From Pseudomonadota bacterium (GTDB lineage: Bacteria; Desulfobacterota; Desulfobacteria; Desulfobacterales; C00003060): DNA of 31,720 nt. The notes beneath the pieces were generated by a model. The model made no database searches. It saw nothing but the letters and a program-made list of their open reading frames with translations, and was not told the origin of the DNA. Shown here in pieces: positions 1 through 7,679 of this stretch; positions within the stretch are counted from its first letter, which is position 1, and each line of letters starts with the position of its first letter. Made by a program: the position numbers and the translations under genes. The stretch spans positions 1 through 31,720 of the forward strand of contig JADFWI010000071.1 in assembly GCA_015222985.1 (NCBI GenBank). Reading direction: 5' to 3'.

Positions 1-40
1 CACGTTCTTTGAACAAGATGATAGTCAGATGTTCGAAAAA

Positions 41-118
41 GGCAAACCACTCGAAAGGGTGGGACGCAAAGCCACTGGCCTAAGTCCGAAGTTTTAAGGA
101 TAGGGTAGCAGGGTTGCC
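41..118 (+). promoter_or_regulatory. c-di-GMP-I (GEMM-I) riboswitch aptamer
   Basis: The segment reads closely like the Vc2-type GEMM-I aptamer. It has P1 5' strand GGCAAACC at 41-48, and P2 CCACTC-GAAA-GGGTGG at 47-62 with a GAAA tetraloop. The conserved joining element GGGACGCAAAGCC follows at 61-73. P3 contains the CCTAAG tetraloop-receptor half at 79-84 and TAGG on the other side at 101-104, and GGGTTGCC at 111-118 closes P1. The residues equivalent to Vc2 G20, A47 and C92 appear to be G42, A69 and C117. G at position 20 is the c-di-GMP type rather than the A20 of the cGAMP-preferring Geobacter variants. The aptamer lies 66 nt upstream of the ATG of the large surface protein. Identification is by primary sequence and hand-folded pairing. 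Confidence 0.93.
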
Positions 119-126
119 GAGCAGAT

Positions 127-182
127 GCAGCGCCTCTTTGAAGCTGTGTTTTGCGCGGCCAAAGAAGTACTGGAGGTGCTGC
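127..182 (+). promoter_or_regulatory. Ribosome-binding-site sequestering stem (riboswitch expression platform)
   Basis: GCAGCGCCTC at 127-136 can pair over ten consecutive positions (one G-U) with GAGGTGCTGC at 173-182. The second arm contains most of the GGAGGT Shine-Dalgarno sequence (172-177) of the gene starting at ATG 184. A smaller CTTTG/CAAAG pairing (136-140 with 160-164) can extend the fold inward. A weaker alternative pairing, CAGC/GCTG (128-131 with 143-146), would free the site. There is no U-run, so control is inferred to be on translation initiation rather than by termination. The sequence alone does not settle whether ligand turns the gene on or off. Confidence 0.7.
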
Positions 183-183
183 A

Positions 184-3100
184 ATGTCACCACGATTTTA
201 CATAGCAAAGTCTTTACGAACCCGGGTTTTCAGTCTTTCCTTTTTTCGGTTTCTGTCCTTTGTCATTCTCCTCTCTGGTATCCTGGTATTTCCTCAAAAT
301 GCCTGTGCAGTAGAGGTAACATTGGCCTGGGACGCCAATGGCGAAGAAGACCTTGAAGGTTACAGGATTTTTTATCGCGAAGATGGCCAGAATCACGATT
401 ACGATAATCCGGCCTGGCAAGGCACTGCCACAACATGCACGATTTCGGGTCTGGATGACAATACGACTTACCATTTTGTGGCAAGGGCTTATGATACTTC
501 GGATAATGAAAGCACCGATTCCGATGAGGCCACATATCAGAGTTATACGCTCCTGTTAAGCACATCGTCAGACCGCTCAAACTCAGTGTCATTGCAGAGT
601 GAAACAGTGACTGGTAACATCTTTGTCTTCACCGGCCCTGATGAAGGTGTCGAGCAGGTGAGTTTTTATCTGGATGACCCGGACATGAACGGAGCCCCTC
701 GGCAGGTCGAAGAAGTCATCCACTATGATTTTGCGGGCACTGCCGGTGATGACTCTGCCAACCCTTTTGATACTACTCAGATCTCCAACGGGCAACACGA
801 GATCACCGCGTTCATCGAGTTGACGGCCGGTGGCAGTCGAACTGTGAGCGCTACATTTACCGTAGCCAACAGCACAAACACGCCGCCCACAGCCGACAAC
901 CAGTCCGTAAGTACCCATGAAGACATATCCGTGAGTATGACACTGACTGCCACCGATGTTGATGGAGACAGCCTTACGTACACGTTAGTCGACCAGACGT
1001 CGCATGGAACATTATCAGGCACGGCCCCCAACCTGACCTATTCGCCCGACGTGAACTACAACGGTTCAGACAGTTTTAGCTTCAAAGCTAACGATGGCCA
1101 GAGTGACTCGGAACTTGGCACTGTAAGCATTACGCTAACCGCCGTAAACGATGCCCCCGTAGCCAATGATCAATCTGTCTATACAGACGAAGACACGGCA
1201 ATTAGCGGTACTCTGGACGCCAGTGATGTAGATGGTGACGCACTCACGTATGTGCTTGTAACCAGTGGAAGCAAGGGCACGGCATCGGTAACCAATTCAT
1301 CAACCGGCGCCTTCATATACACCCCAAATCAAAACGCTAATGGTACTGACACCTTCACCTTTAAGGCCAATGACGGCACCACAGACTCGAACACAGCAAC
1401 GGTTACGGTGACTATTACTCCTGTAAATGACGCCCCCGTGCTTGACAGCATCGGCGCAAAGAGCGTAGACGAAGACTCGCTGCTTACATTTACCGTCACG
1501 GCAACAGATGCGGACGGCGACACGCTCACATACTCTGCCGGAAACCTTCCTACGGGCTCAAGCTTTGATGCTGACACACAGAGCTTTGCCTGGACCCCGG
1601 GCTACGGTTCTGCCGGAAACTATACGGTAACCTTTACGGTGACTGACAGCGGCACTCCGGCCCAGAGCGATTCCGAGCAGGTAACGATCACTGTGGGTGA
1701 CGTTAATAGACCGCCTACAGCCGATGCAGGTGACGAGCAGAGCGTTGACGAGGGAGATACGGTTACTTTGGATGGCTCAGGTTCATTTGATCCTGACGGC
1801 ACCATTTCTTACAGTTGGTCCCAGCAAGCAGGGCCGACCACAACATTGTCTGATGCATCGGCAGTCCGGCCTTCATTCACGGCTCCGGATGTTGAAGAGG
1901 ATGGCGCAACGCTATCCTTTCAGTTGACAGTGACCGACAATGGTGGACTCGAATCGACAGCCACCTGCATTGTGTATGTTTCCTGGGTAGACGACTCCCC
2001 TGCCCTCACCAGCCTGTCCATTAGCGGGTCGAGTTCGGTAGCGGAAAACAGCACCTCTAACTACACAGCCACGGCCACATTCAGCGACGGGAGCACTCAA
2101 ACTGTTACCGCAAGCGCTGACTGGAGCGAGGAGTCATCTTATGCCGGCATTAGCGGTAGCGGCGTGCTTTCCGCGTCAGAGGTAACTGGCGACGAGACAG
2201 TGACTATTACGGCAAGCTATACTTCTTCTGGTGTGACAAAGACGGATCAGAAGTTGGTGACGATCACAGATGTGCCGGAATCCAATCTTCCCTCTTCAAC
2301 ACCGGTTATCGCATCTCCCTACGACGGCCAGATGGAGTGTGACCTTATGCCGAGCATTACCACCGAGGCTTTCTCAGATCCTGATGGGGACCCGCAGAGC
2401 CAAAGTCAATGGCAAATCAGCAAACAAGAGGACATCTCGTCCCTGATTCTTGATATTACTACCACCGATCAGCTCGTAGAACTGCCCGTTCCCCACACGA
2501 TGCTTGAAGCAGACACGACATATTATGTGCGCGTCCGATTTTACGATGTACATGGTGAGGCCTCTGACTGGTCAGACACTGTTGAGTTCACCACCACTAT
2601 TGACGACAACGATGTTGACGGTAACGGTGTCCCAGACGATCAGGAAGTTGGCGACGATGTGGACCTCAATGAAGATGGCGTTGCTGACAACGACCAGCCA
2701 GGCGTCATCAAATGCGCACAATACGTTTCTAACAATGTCACCGTTGGCGTTGGCAAGGCGTCTAATTCCGTAACTGCCATAGAAAGCGTTGAAACGATTG
2801 AGCCATCAAGCGTTTTTGACAATCCCTTGGTAGAATTCACAACAGGGCGCAATATTATCAAACAAAAAAGCTTGATATTCGGACTGTTTTCCTATCGGAT
2901 TCGCGTGAACGAGCCCGGAGCTTCAGCTACGGTGAAGATTTATTTCTCGAAAAAGATTTCACCGGGTTCAATCTTCTGCAAATATGACACGGTCAGTGGC
3001 TGGCAGGACTACTCCGAACATACGATTTTTGAGAAAAATCGCAGGTCTATTACCCTGGAAGTCAAAGACGGCGGCTATGGGGATAGCGATGGAGTGGCCA

Positions 3101-3423
3101 ATGGCATCATCCTCGATCCAGGTGGAATTGCCGAAACAAGCAGTGGAGAGGATGGATCTGCCTTGAGTGGTGACACAAGCATTGGATGTTTCATTAATAC
3201 TGCCGGATTTGACTCAGACTCATGTGAGGAGTCCAGCAAAATCGTCGGCTCATGTGAGCCCGTTATGCGACTAATAGTAGTCCCTCTGGTAGGAATCAGG
3301 TATGTTCTTGTTAATGCTTTTGGGACGACCGGCACCGTAGCCGGACTCCTGCTCGCAGCGTTGTTTCTGGCTGGCTTGCTACGGAACCATGGCAGGTTAC
3401 TCTCAGGAAGTCAGGAATCATAG
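184..3423 (+). CDS. Large secreted modular surface protein (FN3, cadherin-like repeats, PKD, choice-of-anchor U)
   Basis: A 1079-residue exported adhesin-like protein. The start is ATG 184 because GGAGGT lies six bases upstream; an in-frame TTG at 151 is rejected. A signal peptide spans about residues 1-42, with likely cleavage after NACA. A fibronectin type III-like domain follows (about 43-120). Two cadherin-like/Big_9-type repeats each start near PPTADNQSV or APVANDQSV and contain DVDGD (about 233-322 and 323-414). Then come a putative Ig/cadherin domain (416-506), a PKD-like domain (509-600), a bacterial Ig-like domain (606-697), an FN3-like stretch (700-805) and an acidic type-3-repeat-like calcium segment (807-839). 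A choice-of-anchor U-like module (about 840-982) ends in DGGYGDSDGVANGIILDPGG. A degenerate CFI-box (GCFINTAGF, 1001-1009) precedes a terminal hydrophobic helix (about 1044-1066) and a short basic tail. The c-di-GMP riboswitch upstream suggests a role in biofilm or adhesion; the ligand bound is unknown. Confidence 0.88.
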   Translation: MSPRFYIAKSLRTRVFSLSFFRFLSFVILLSGILVFPQNACAVEVTLAWDANGEEDLEGYRIFYREDGQNHDYDNPAWQGTATTCTISGLDDNTTYHFVARAYDTSDNESTDSDEATYQSYTLLLSTSSDRSNSVSLQSETVTGNIFVFTGPDEGVEQVSFYLDDPDMNGAPRQVEEVIHYDFAGTAGDDSANPFDTTQISNGQHEITAFIELTAGGSRTVSATFTVANSTNTPPTADNQSVSTHEDISVSMTLTATDVDGDSLTYTLVDQTSHGTLSGTAPNLTYSPDVNYNGSDSFSFKANDGQSDSELGTVSITLTAVNDAPVANDQSVYTDEDTAISGTLDASDVDGDALTYVLVTSGSKGTASVTNSSTGAFIYTPNQNANGTDTFTFKANDGTTDSNTATVTVTITPVNDAPVLDSIGAKSVDEDSLLTFTVTATDADGDTLTYSAGNLPTGSSFDADTQSFAWTPGYGSAGNYTVTFTVTDSGTPAQSDSEQVTITVGDVNRPPTADAGDEQSVDEGDTVTLDGSGSFDPDGTISYSWSQQAGPTTTLSDASAVRPSFTAPDVEEDGATLSFQLTVTDNGGLESTATCIVYVSWVDDSPALTSLSISGSSSVAENSTSNYTATATFSDGSTQTVTASADWSEESSYAGISGSGVLSASEVTGDETVTITASYTSSGVTKTDQKLVTITDVPESNLPSSTPVIASPYDGQMECDLMPSITTEAFSDPDGDPQSQSQWQISKQEDISSLILDITTTDQLVELPVPHTMLEADTTYYVRVRFYDVHGEASDWSDTVEFTTTIDDNDVDGNGVPDDQEVGDDVDLNEDGVADNDQPGVIKCAQYVSNNVTVGVGKASNSVTAIESVETIEPSSVFDNPLVEFTTGRNIIKQKSLIFGLFSYRIRVNEPGASATVKIYFSKKISPGSIFCKYDTVSGWQDYSEHTIFEKNRRSITLEVKDGGYGDSDGVANGIILDPGGIAETSSGEDGSALSGDTSIGCFINTAGFDSDSCEESSKIVGSCEPVMRLIVVPLVGIRYVLVNAFGTTGTVAGLLLAALFLAGLLRNHGRLLSGSQES

Positions 3424-3442
3424 AGCGCTGGATGATCGTCCA

Positions 3443-3489
3443 AGCAACTGACCCCGCACAAGAAGCAATCGGGGTCAGTTGCTTTTTTT
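3443..3489 (+). terminator. Intrinsic terminator of the surface protein gene
   Basis: AGCAACTGACCCC (3443-3455) pairs perfectly with GGGGTCAGTTGCT (3471-3483), giving a 13-bp stem followed by a run of seven T (3483-3489). It lies 20 bases after the stop codon. On the minus strand the same stem is not followed by a T-run, so it is not an obvious terminator for the opposing operon. Confidence 0.92.
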
Positions 3490-3497
3490 GCGAGCCC

Positions 3498-4601
3498 TCA
3501 AGTCTTTCTCATGAAGGTTTCATAACTTGAACGATAGATACTGGTAAGAGTCAAAAATGCTGTGATGACCAGGGGACCGTATATAATTCCCAAGATCCCG
3601 AAGACCTTTAGGCCACCCAGAACGGAAAGAATGACCAGGAGTGTGTGCATCTTAACCTTGTTTCCCACGAGTCTGGGTTTGACTACATATTCTATGGTAG
3701 AGGAAATAACCAGGAAAAAAACGATGAAGAAAATACCTGCTGCTATCCTACCCTTCAGGAACAGATAGATAGAAGCCGGAATAAAGACAGCGCCAATGCC
3801 CGCAATGGGGAAAAACGCCAGTATGGCCATGATTGAGCCCCAAAGGAAGGGCGAACCTAGACCAAACAGAACAAAAACAACGCCTCCCAGAGTTCCTTGA
3901 ATCAGCCCTGATATACCGTTTACTACAAGGACTACCGAGGCCATGGCATGGAATTTGTCCATGAGTTTTCTGTCTTGATCCTCAGGAAGCGGAGAAAGCT
4001 CTATAAAGAAAGCGATAAGATCTTTGCCGTCAATTAACAAGAAGAAGATGATCAGGAGCATAAAGGCAAAGTTAATGACAAACTTCAAGACGTTTGTAGC
4101 AACGGTGCTCACTTGCTCGTAGAGAAACAGGCCGACGAACCTTCCAAGCTCGGACAGGCCCTTGTTGAGGTGCTCAACGCTTAGCTTGATGTCAAAGTTT
4201 GCAAGAATGCCTTCGATACGTCCCACAATTTGGCTGTTCTGCAAGAGTTCCTTAAAATCCTGGTTTATGGCAGCATTGGTACCCATGACATACAGGTTGT
4301 ATGCTTCCTTGGAAAGGGCGCCTATTATGAACACCAATGGCACAAAAACCACCAAAAAAATAATTGTACACGTGATCAGAGAAGAAAGTACTGGCCGCAT
4401 CTTCTTGGCAAAGAAGCTGTAGACCGGATAGAAAATACCAGTCAACACAAAGCCAAGGACCAGAATAGACACAAAGGGCCACAGGACTTTGCCCACAAGA
4501 AAGATAGTAATCAGGAATATGATGATGAAGTACCTGAATATCATCTGTGTGGAGGCTTGTTCAGGCGTTTCATGGCCCAGGTTCTTATCCATGGTAGTCA
4601 T
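3498..4601 (-). CDS. AI-2E family transporter (PerM/YdiK-type membrane protein)
   Basis: A 367-residue polytopic membrane protein of the AI-2E exporter/UPF0118 superfamily, with the family's usual length and layout. A hydrophobic helix pair occurs near residues 20-55 and another near 60-85. An extracytoplasmic/helical region follows (about 90-160), then five or more further helices to the C-terminus. The C-terminal part carries the glycine/proline-rich segments typical of the family, such as GIIYGPLVI near residue 340. Members are thought to move small molecules or ions, for example AI-2 export or Na+/H+ antiport in some; the substrate here cannot be told. It is the last gene of a seven-gene minus-strand cluster, eight bases after the MORN_2 gene. 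The start ATG 4601 has an AGGTGG-type site upstream; ATG three codons later is also possible. Confidence 0.9.
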   Translation of the reverse strand: MTTMDKNLGHETPEQASTQMIFRYFIIIFLITIFLVGKVLWPFVSILVLGFVLTGIFYPVYSFFAKKMRPVLSSLITCTIIFLVVFVPLVFIIGALSKEAYNLYVMGTNAAINQDFKELLQNSQIVGRIEGILANFDIKLSVEHLNKGLSELGRFVGLFLYEQVSTVATNVLKFVINFAFMLLIIFFLLIDGKDLIAFFIELSPLPEDQDRKLMDKFHAMASVVLVVNGISGLIQGTLGGVVFVLFGLGSPFLWGSIMAILAFFPIAGIGAVFIPASIYLFLKGRIAAGIFFIVFFLVISSTIEYVVKPRLVGNKVKMHTLLVILSVLGGLKVFGILGIIYGPLVITAFLTLTSIYRSSYETFMRKT

Positions 4602-4609
4602 CCTTCCAC

Positions 4610-5293
4610 CTATTTTGGCCGTCTTCTCTCAAGGCTCCACGCAAGGAGACTCGTGACAATGAAGGCCAGAATCCCTGCCATGGCCGCGCTGCGCCACGGC
4701 GTTTTTCCCTTCATCAGACTCAAGGCGGGTACGAATATCAGTATCCAGCAGGCAATGTGCCACGGCTTTACAAGGCCGGCAACGGATCTCCCTACAAGCC
4801 TTTCCCAGCTTCTACGCAAACTTCCTCTCTGGATCTCCCTGACAAGCTCCTTTGCCTCAAGATCCGTATGAATTGAATATCCTTTATCTTGCTCAATATT
4901 GTGGTCATAATGTTCCCTTTTCTCCAACGATCCATCCACTCTCCAATACGTCCACGTGCCATCTCTTTTGCCGATAACCCAGTGACTTTCAAGCGCCTTT
5001 TGGCCGCTGCTATGCCAGTCTGTCCACTTGCCATGCATCTTTCCATAGAGGAATTCGCCCTCCGTAATCCTGGCTCCGTTTTCGGTCCACTTCATCCAAA
5101 TACCGGTTTTTTTCTCTTTTGTGTATTCCCCTTCTAATTGCTTCTGTCCGTTCTTGTACCAGAACACCCATTTTCCATGCCGTTTTCCTTCAAGCAGGCA
5201 GCCCTTCGCATAAATGGATCTTGGCCGCCAAAAACATGGCCCCCTTGACCAATAGAACGTGACTTTTTCAGGCTTTGGCATTGTTCCGTTCAC
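4610..5293 (-). CDS. MORN_2/YwqK-like repeat protein with C-terminal membrane helices
   Basis: A 227-residue protein. Residues about 36-129 hold four tandem repeats of the MORN_2 (YwqK) type, recognisable by G-K-x-H/D-G-x-W-x-x-W/Y-x-x-(N/S)-G-Q: GKRHGKWVFWYKNGQ, then KKTGIWMKWTENG, GKMHGKWTDWHSSGQ and GKRDGTWTYWRVDG. A basic amphipathic linker (145-175) precedes two hydrophobic helices (about 178-194 and 203-219) and an ERRRPK tail, so the repeat domain is probably cytoplasmic and membrane tethered. YwqK proteins are often labelled toxin-antitoxin immunity factors, but no toxin is seen nearby. The start is GTG 5293, one base after the upstream stop; ATG 5281 is an alternative, and neither has a strong ribosome binding site, suggesting translational coupling. 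Confidence 0.8.
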   Translation of the reverse strand: MNGTMPKPEKVTFYWSRGPCFWRPRSIYAKGCLLEGKRHGKWVFWYKNGQKQLEGEYTKEKKTGIWMKWTENGARITEGEFLYGKMHGKWTDWHSSGQKALESHWVIGKRDGTWTYWRVDGSLEKREHYDHNIEQDKGYSIHTDLEAKELVREIQRGSLRRSWERLVGRSVAGLVKPWHIACWILIFVPALSLMKGKTPWRSAAMAGILAFIVTSLLAWSLERRRPK

Positions 5294-5294
5294 A

Positions 5295-5837
5295 CTAATG
5301 AAAACTCAGTTCAAGTTTGCTGACATTGCCTACTCCCAGGCTTCCAAGGGATCTGTATTTGGGCGGGATGCTCTTTGTCGAAATCCATGACTCACGGTCC
5401 GGATCATACTTGAAGTACAATAAGGTTGTATATCTGAACACGGGCACACCAGGTATTCGGTAGCGAACCACCAACTTCATGTAACAGTGTTCCCTTTGCT
5501 GGATTCCACCAGCAGGGCCAGGGATATCCGGGACCTGCAACCTGACAGGAGTTGCCTCGGATTCAACCCTCTGGTGGATTTCAGGCAGGTTGGCCAACAA
5601 TGCCACCTGGCCGGCCCAATACCAAAAGGCGTCCACTTTGTATATGACCGCATTCAAGGTTCCTTGGTTCCTGACATGGATGCCGGCGCAGTCAGGAACG
5701 ATTATAATGACAGGTCGAGAAATCCCAAAATATCCCAGTACGACGAGGAGGAGGAGTAATATGCAGCCGCCACCAATCGCCCCTTTCTTAGTGAGGTTTC
5801 GGAGCTTTTCCTTGAAATAGTCTACCTCCTTACTCAT
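5295..5837 (-). CDS. Unknown single-pass membrane-anchored protein
   Basis: A 180-residue protein I do not recognise. It has a short basic cytoplasmic N-terminus (MSKEVDYFKEKLRNLTKKG) and one strong transmembrane helix at about residues 20-44 (GGGCILLLLLVVLGYFGI). The remaining roughly 135 residues are a predicted extracytoplasmic domain rich in beta-prone segments, with a proline/glycine-rich loop (PDIPGPAGG) and no obvious catalytic motif. Charge distribution supports N-in/C-out. The start ATG 5837 overlaps the end of the methyltransferase gene by eight bases and the stop is one base before the next gene. It is therefore firmly inside the minus-strand operon and probably translated by coupling. 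The topology is inferred by eye. Confidence 0.72.
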   Translation of the reverse strand: MSKEVDYFKEKLRNLTKKGAIGGGCILLLLLVVLGYFGISRPVIIIVPDCAGIHVRNQGTLNAVIYKVDAFWYWAGQVALLANLPEIHQRVESEATPVRLQVPDIPGPAGGIQQREHCYMKLVVRYRIPGVPVFRYTTLLYFKYDPDRESWISTKSIPPKYRSLGSLGVGNVSKLELSFH

Positions 5838-6465
5838 GATACCGTTCTACCCTGTCGTTTTTTACAGCTACCAGGATATAGAGCCGGGGCTCATCAATCA
5901 GATCTTGAATCTCGAATCCATAGGGCTCAAACAAGTCTTGAGCCTCCGATCGCTGCGGAAAATCATCCAAAGGGAAAGGGGACTTCTCTTTCAATGAGTC
6001 AATAAACGATTTGCCCATAGGATGACTTATCACCATGCGCCCATTTAGTTTCATCATCCGGCTAACATTGGCAATACTGCTGTCTTTGTCCACAATATTG
6101 GGATAACAGGCGTTCATCATGACTACATCAATACTCTCGCTAGAAAGACTTATGTTCCGGACGTCCGCAGCAATGGCAAGTGCATACGGATAGTGTTTTC
6201 TGAGGTGCACCAACATAGCCTCCGAAAGGTCACAGGCAAATATCGTCCGTGGTTGATAAGCCCGGATCAACGGAATCAGTATGCCTGTGCCCGAACCTAC
6301 ATCCAGAACAGTCTCTCCTTTGTTGATCCTGGCTGAAGCCACAATCTTTTCCAAGCGTTCAGGCACGCCTTCGGGCAGAGGCGGATCAAAGACGTGGATA
6401 AGGCCGCTGAAGAAATCCCGTTGGACCTGATTGATTCTCCTGATTTCGTCCTTAGTCGGCTTCAT
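5830..6465 (-). CDS. Class I SAM-dependent methyltransferase
   Basis: A 211-residue Rossmann-fold methyltransferase. Motif I, VLDVGSGTG, is at residues 53-61. The acidic residue at the end of strand beta-2 is Asp79 in FACDLSEAM. A motif near residue 100 (ALAIAADVRNISL) carries the adenine-contacting Asp. The VVMMNACYPNI segment stands for motif IV, and a later VISHPMG segment matches the post-IV strand. The layout is that of the UbiE/Methyltransf_11 family; the methyl acceptor cannot be told. It is shorter than many family members, with little substrate-binding domain beyond the N-terminal helices (1-45). It sits twelve bases after the unknown helical gene and overlaps the following membrane protein gene, so it belongs to the operon. 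ATG 6465 has GGATTCGGG upstream. Confidence 0.88.
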   Translation of the reverse strand: MKPTKDEIRRINQVQRDFFSGLIHVFDPPLPEGVPERLEKIVASARINKGETVLDVGSGTGILIPLIRAYQPRTIFACDLSEAMLVHLRKHYPYALAIAADVRNISLSSESIDVVMMNACYPNIVDKDSSIANVSRMMKLNGRMVISHPMGKSFIDSLKEKSPFPLDDFPQRSEAQDLFEPYGFEIQDLIDEPRLYILVAVKNDRVERYHE

Positions 6466-6477
6466 GCCCGAATCCGT

Positions 6478-6834
6478 TCACAGGAGTCCCTTTTCCATGA
6501 GAAAACTCATAGTCCTGTGACTGATTGTTGCGGATTGGCTGATAGCACGCGAAAAGCCATCCATGGCACCGGCGGAAGCGTTTGAATCGACCATGGTCAG
6601 ACCATTGTCGAGTTCTTCTCGAATGTTCGCCCATTCCTCTTGCGGTGAGACCTTGTGGGCCAGTCCGATGTCTTGATACAAAGATCTCAAGAAAGTGGAA
6701 AAGACTTTGTTCGCCCCTCCTTTTTCACTATCCGAAAGCCCCTCAATCACCATGGCCAGTTGCGAAGCCACTATGAGGCTGGCCTTCATTCTTTCACCCA
6801 TCATGAAACCGAGGATCGCCTCTTTCTCTGTCAT
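6478..6834 (-). CDS. Unknown small helical protein
   Basis: A 118-residue protein of unrecognised family. It looks wholly alpha-helical, with methionine-rich amphipathic stretches (EAILGFMMGERMKASLIVA), a central WANIREELDNG segment and a C-terminal helix ending MSFLMEKGLL. There are no cysteine pairs, signal peptide or transmembrane helix. The start is placed at ATG 6834 because GGAGG sits four bases upstream; ATG 6846 is an in-frame alternative that lacks a site. It lies between the TrpF-like and methyltransferase genes, with gaps under 30 bases on both sides, in the same direction. Confidence 0.68.
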   Translation of the reverse strand: MTEKEAILGFMMGERMKASLIVASQLAMVIEGLSDSEKGGANKVFSTFLRSLYQDIGLAHKVSPQEEWANIREELDNGLTMVDSNASAGAMDGFSRAISQSATISHRTMSFLMEKGLL

Positions 6835-6860
6835 GTGCCCTCCCATCGTCGTTGCTTCGT

Positions 6861-7679
6861 TCAGGAGTCAAAAAGATCCTTTTCAGCCCGACGTGTTTCT
6901 TTAACAAAGACCTTGACTTTCTCATAGTCCTTTTTGAATCGAACAGGTTGTCCATTTCCATCTCGTGCGTTGGTTCTTGTGCAGCTATCTACACCAAAGG
7001 GTTTGACAGCCATTACCCCTTCATAGACATTCTCTGGTGACAGTCCGCCAGCCAGAATGACAGGGATTGAACTCGACTCAACAAGCCGACCGGCCGATAT
7101 CCAATTGCACGTGAATCCTGTGATGCCCAAATACCCTTCAACCGGCTCATTGCCAAGCCACGTGTCGGTTAGAAAATAATCGCTTGCGGCCTCAAAACAT
7201 CTGGCGATTTCCAGTGTCGGAATCCTCTCAATGCTTGTTGGGGTGGGAATGGGAACAGAGCGCATAAGCTCAATTCTTGGGAATCGCTCTTTTATTGAAA
7301 TCTGAAGTTCAACAAGAGCCTCCCAAGGCATCCTGCCGCCTTGGGCAGTATACAGAGATTCGCAAAAATGTACAATATCCGGCTCGTAGTATTCAATGGC
7401 CTGAAACAACACGTCTTTTGTATCAAATAGCGGAATCAGACTGTGCTTCACCCGACTTGCCTTTGAGACAAGGATTGCCTCCTTTACGGCCGGCGACTTC
7501 CAGTCTTTCTCGGAGAGGATAACACTTCCAATGCGGTCAACACCAAGCTCGATAACTCCCTCGGCCTCCCTGGGATCCTGTATCTCGTAGATCTGAACGG
7601 CGATTCTTGTTTTTTTCATTGCCGGAGGCCGTTTGGGTTTCAATCTCGCAACCTGCAATCCAGAATTTCCTATCGCCAT
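6861..7679 (-). CDS. Phosphoribosylanthranilate isomerase (TrpF)-like TIM barrel, probably not a true TrpF
   Basis: A 272-residue barrel protein. Late TrpF motifs are clear: GYLGITGFTCNW aligns with GGTGKTFDW, and VILAGGLSPENVYEGV aligns with the phosphate-binding LAGGLNPENV, followed by PFGVD. The acid-type Asp in YFLTDTW is present. The first strand, where TrpF has KICGI with the general-base Cys, reads QIYEI here, so that Cys is replaced by Tyr. No other trp gene lies in the window. It may act on a related phosphorylated sugar or amine, or have another role. ATG 7679 overlaps the upstream HIT gene by ten bases. A start at ATG 7619 (MKKTRIAVQ) matches the family N-terminus better but lacks a ribosome binding site, so the first 20 residues are uncertain. 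Confidence 0.75.
   Translation of the reverse strand: MAIGNSGLQVARLKPKRPPAMKKTRIAVQIYEIQDPREAEGVIELGVDRIGSVILSEKDWKSPAVKEAILVSKASRVKHSLIPLFDTKDVLFQAIEYYEPDIVHFCESLYTAQGGRMPWEALVELQISIKERFPRIELMRSVPIPTPTSIERIPTLEIARCFEAASDYFLTDTWLGNEPVEGYLGITGFTCNWISAGRLVESSSIPVILAGGLSPENVYEGVMAVKPFGVDSCTRTNARDGNGQPVRFKKDYEKVKVFVKETRRAEKDLFDS

Noticed and set aside
41..118. cGAMP-selective GEMM-Ib riboswitch
   Set aside because: The key position before CAAACC is G rather than the A typical of the cGAMP variants.
3443..3489. Bidirectional terminator shared with the operon at 3498-7999
   Set aside because: There is no T-run after the stem on the minus strand.
4230..4871. 213-residue open frame opposite the AI-2E and MORN_2 genes
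   Set aside because: It crosses two well-supported genes on the other strand and has no recognisable domain.
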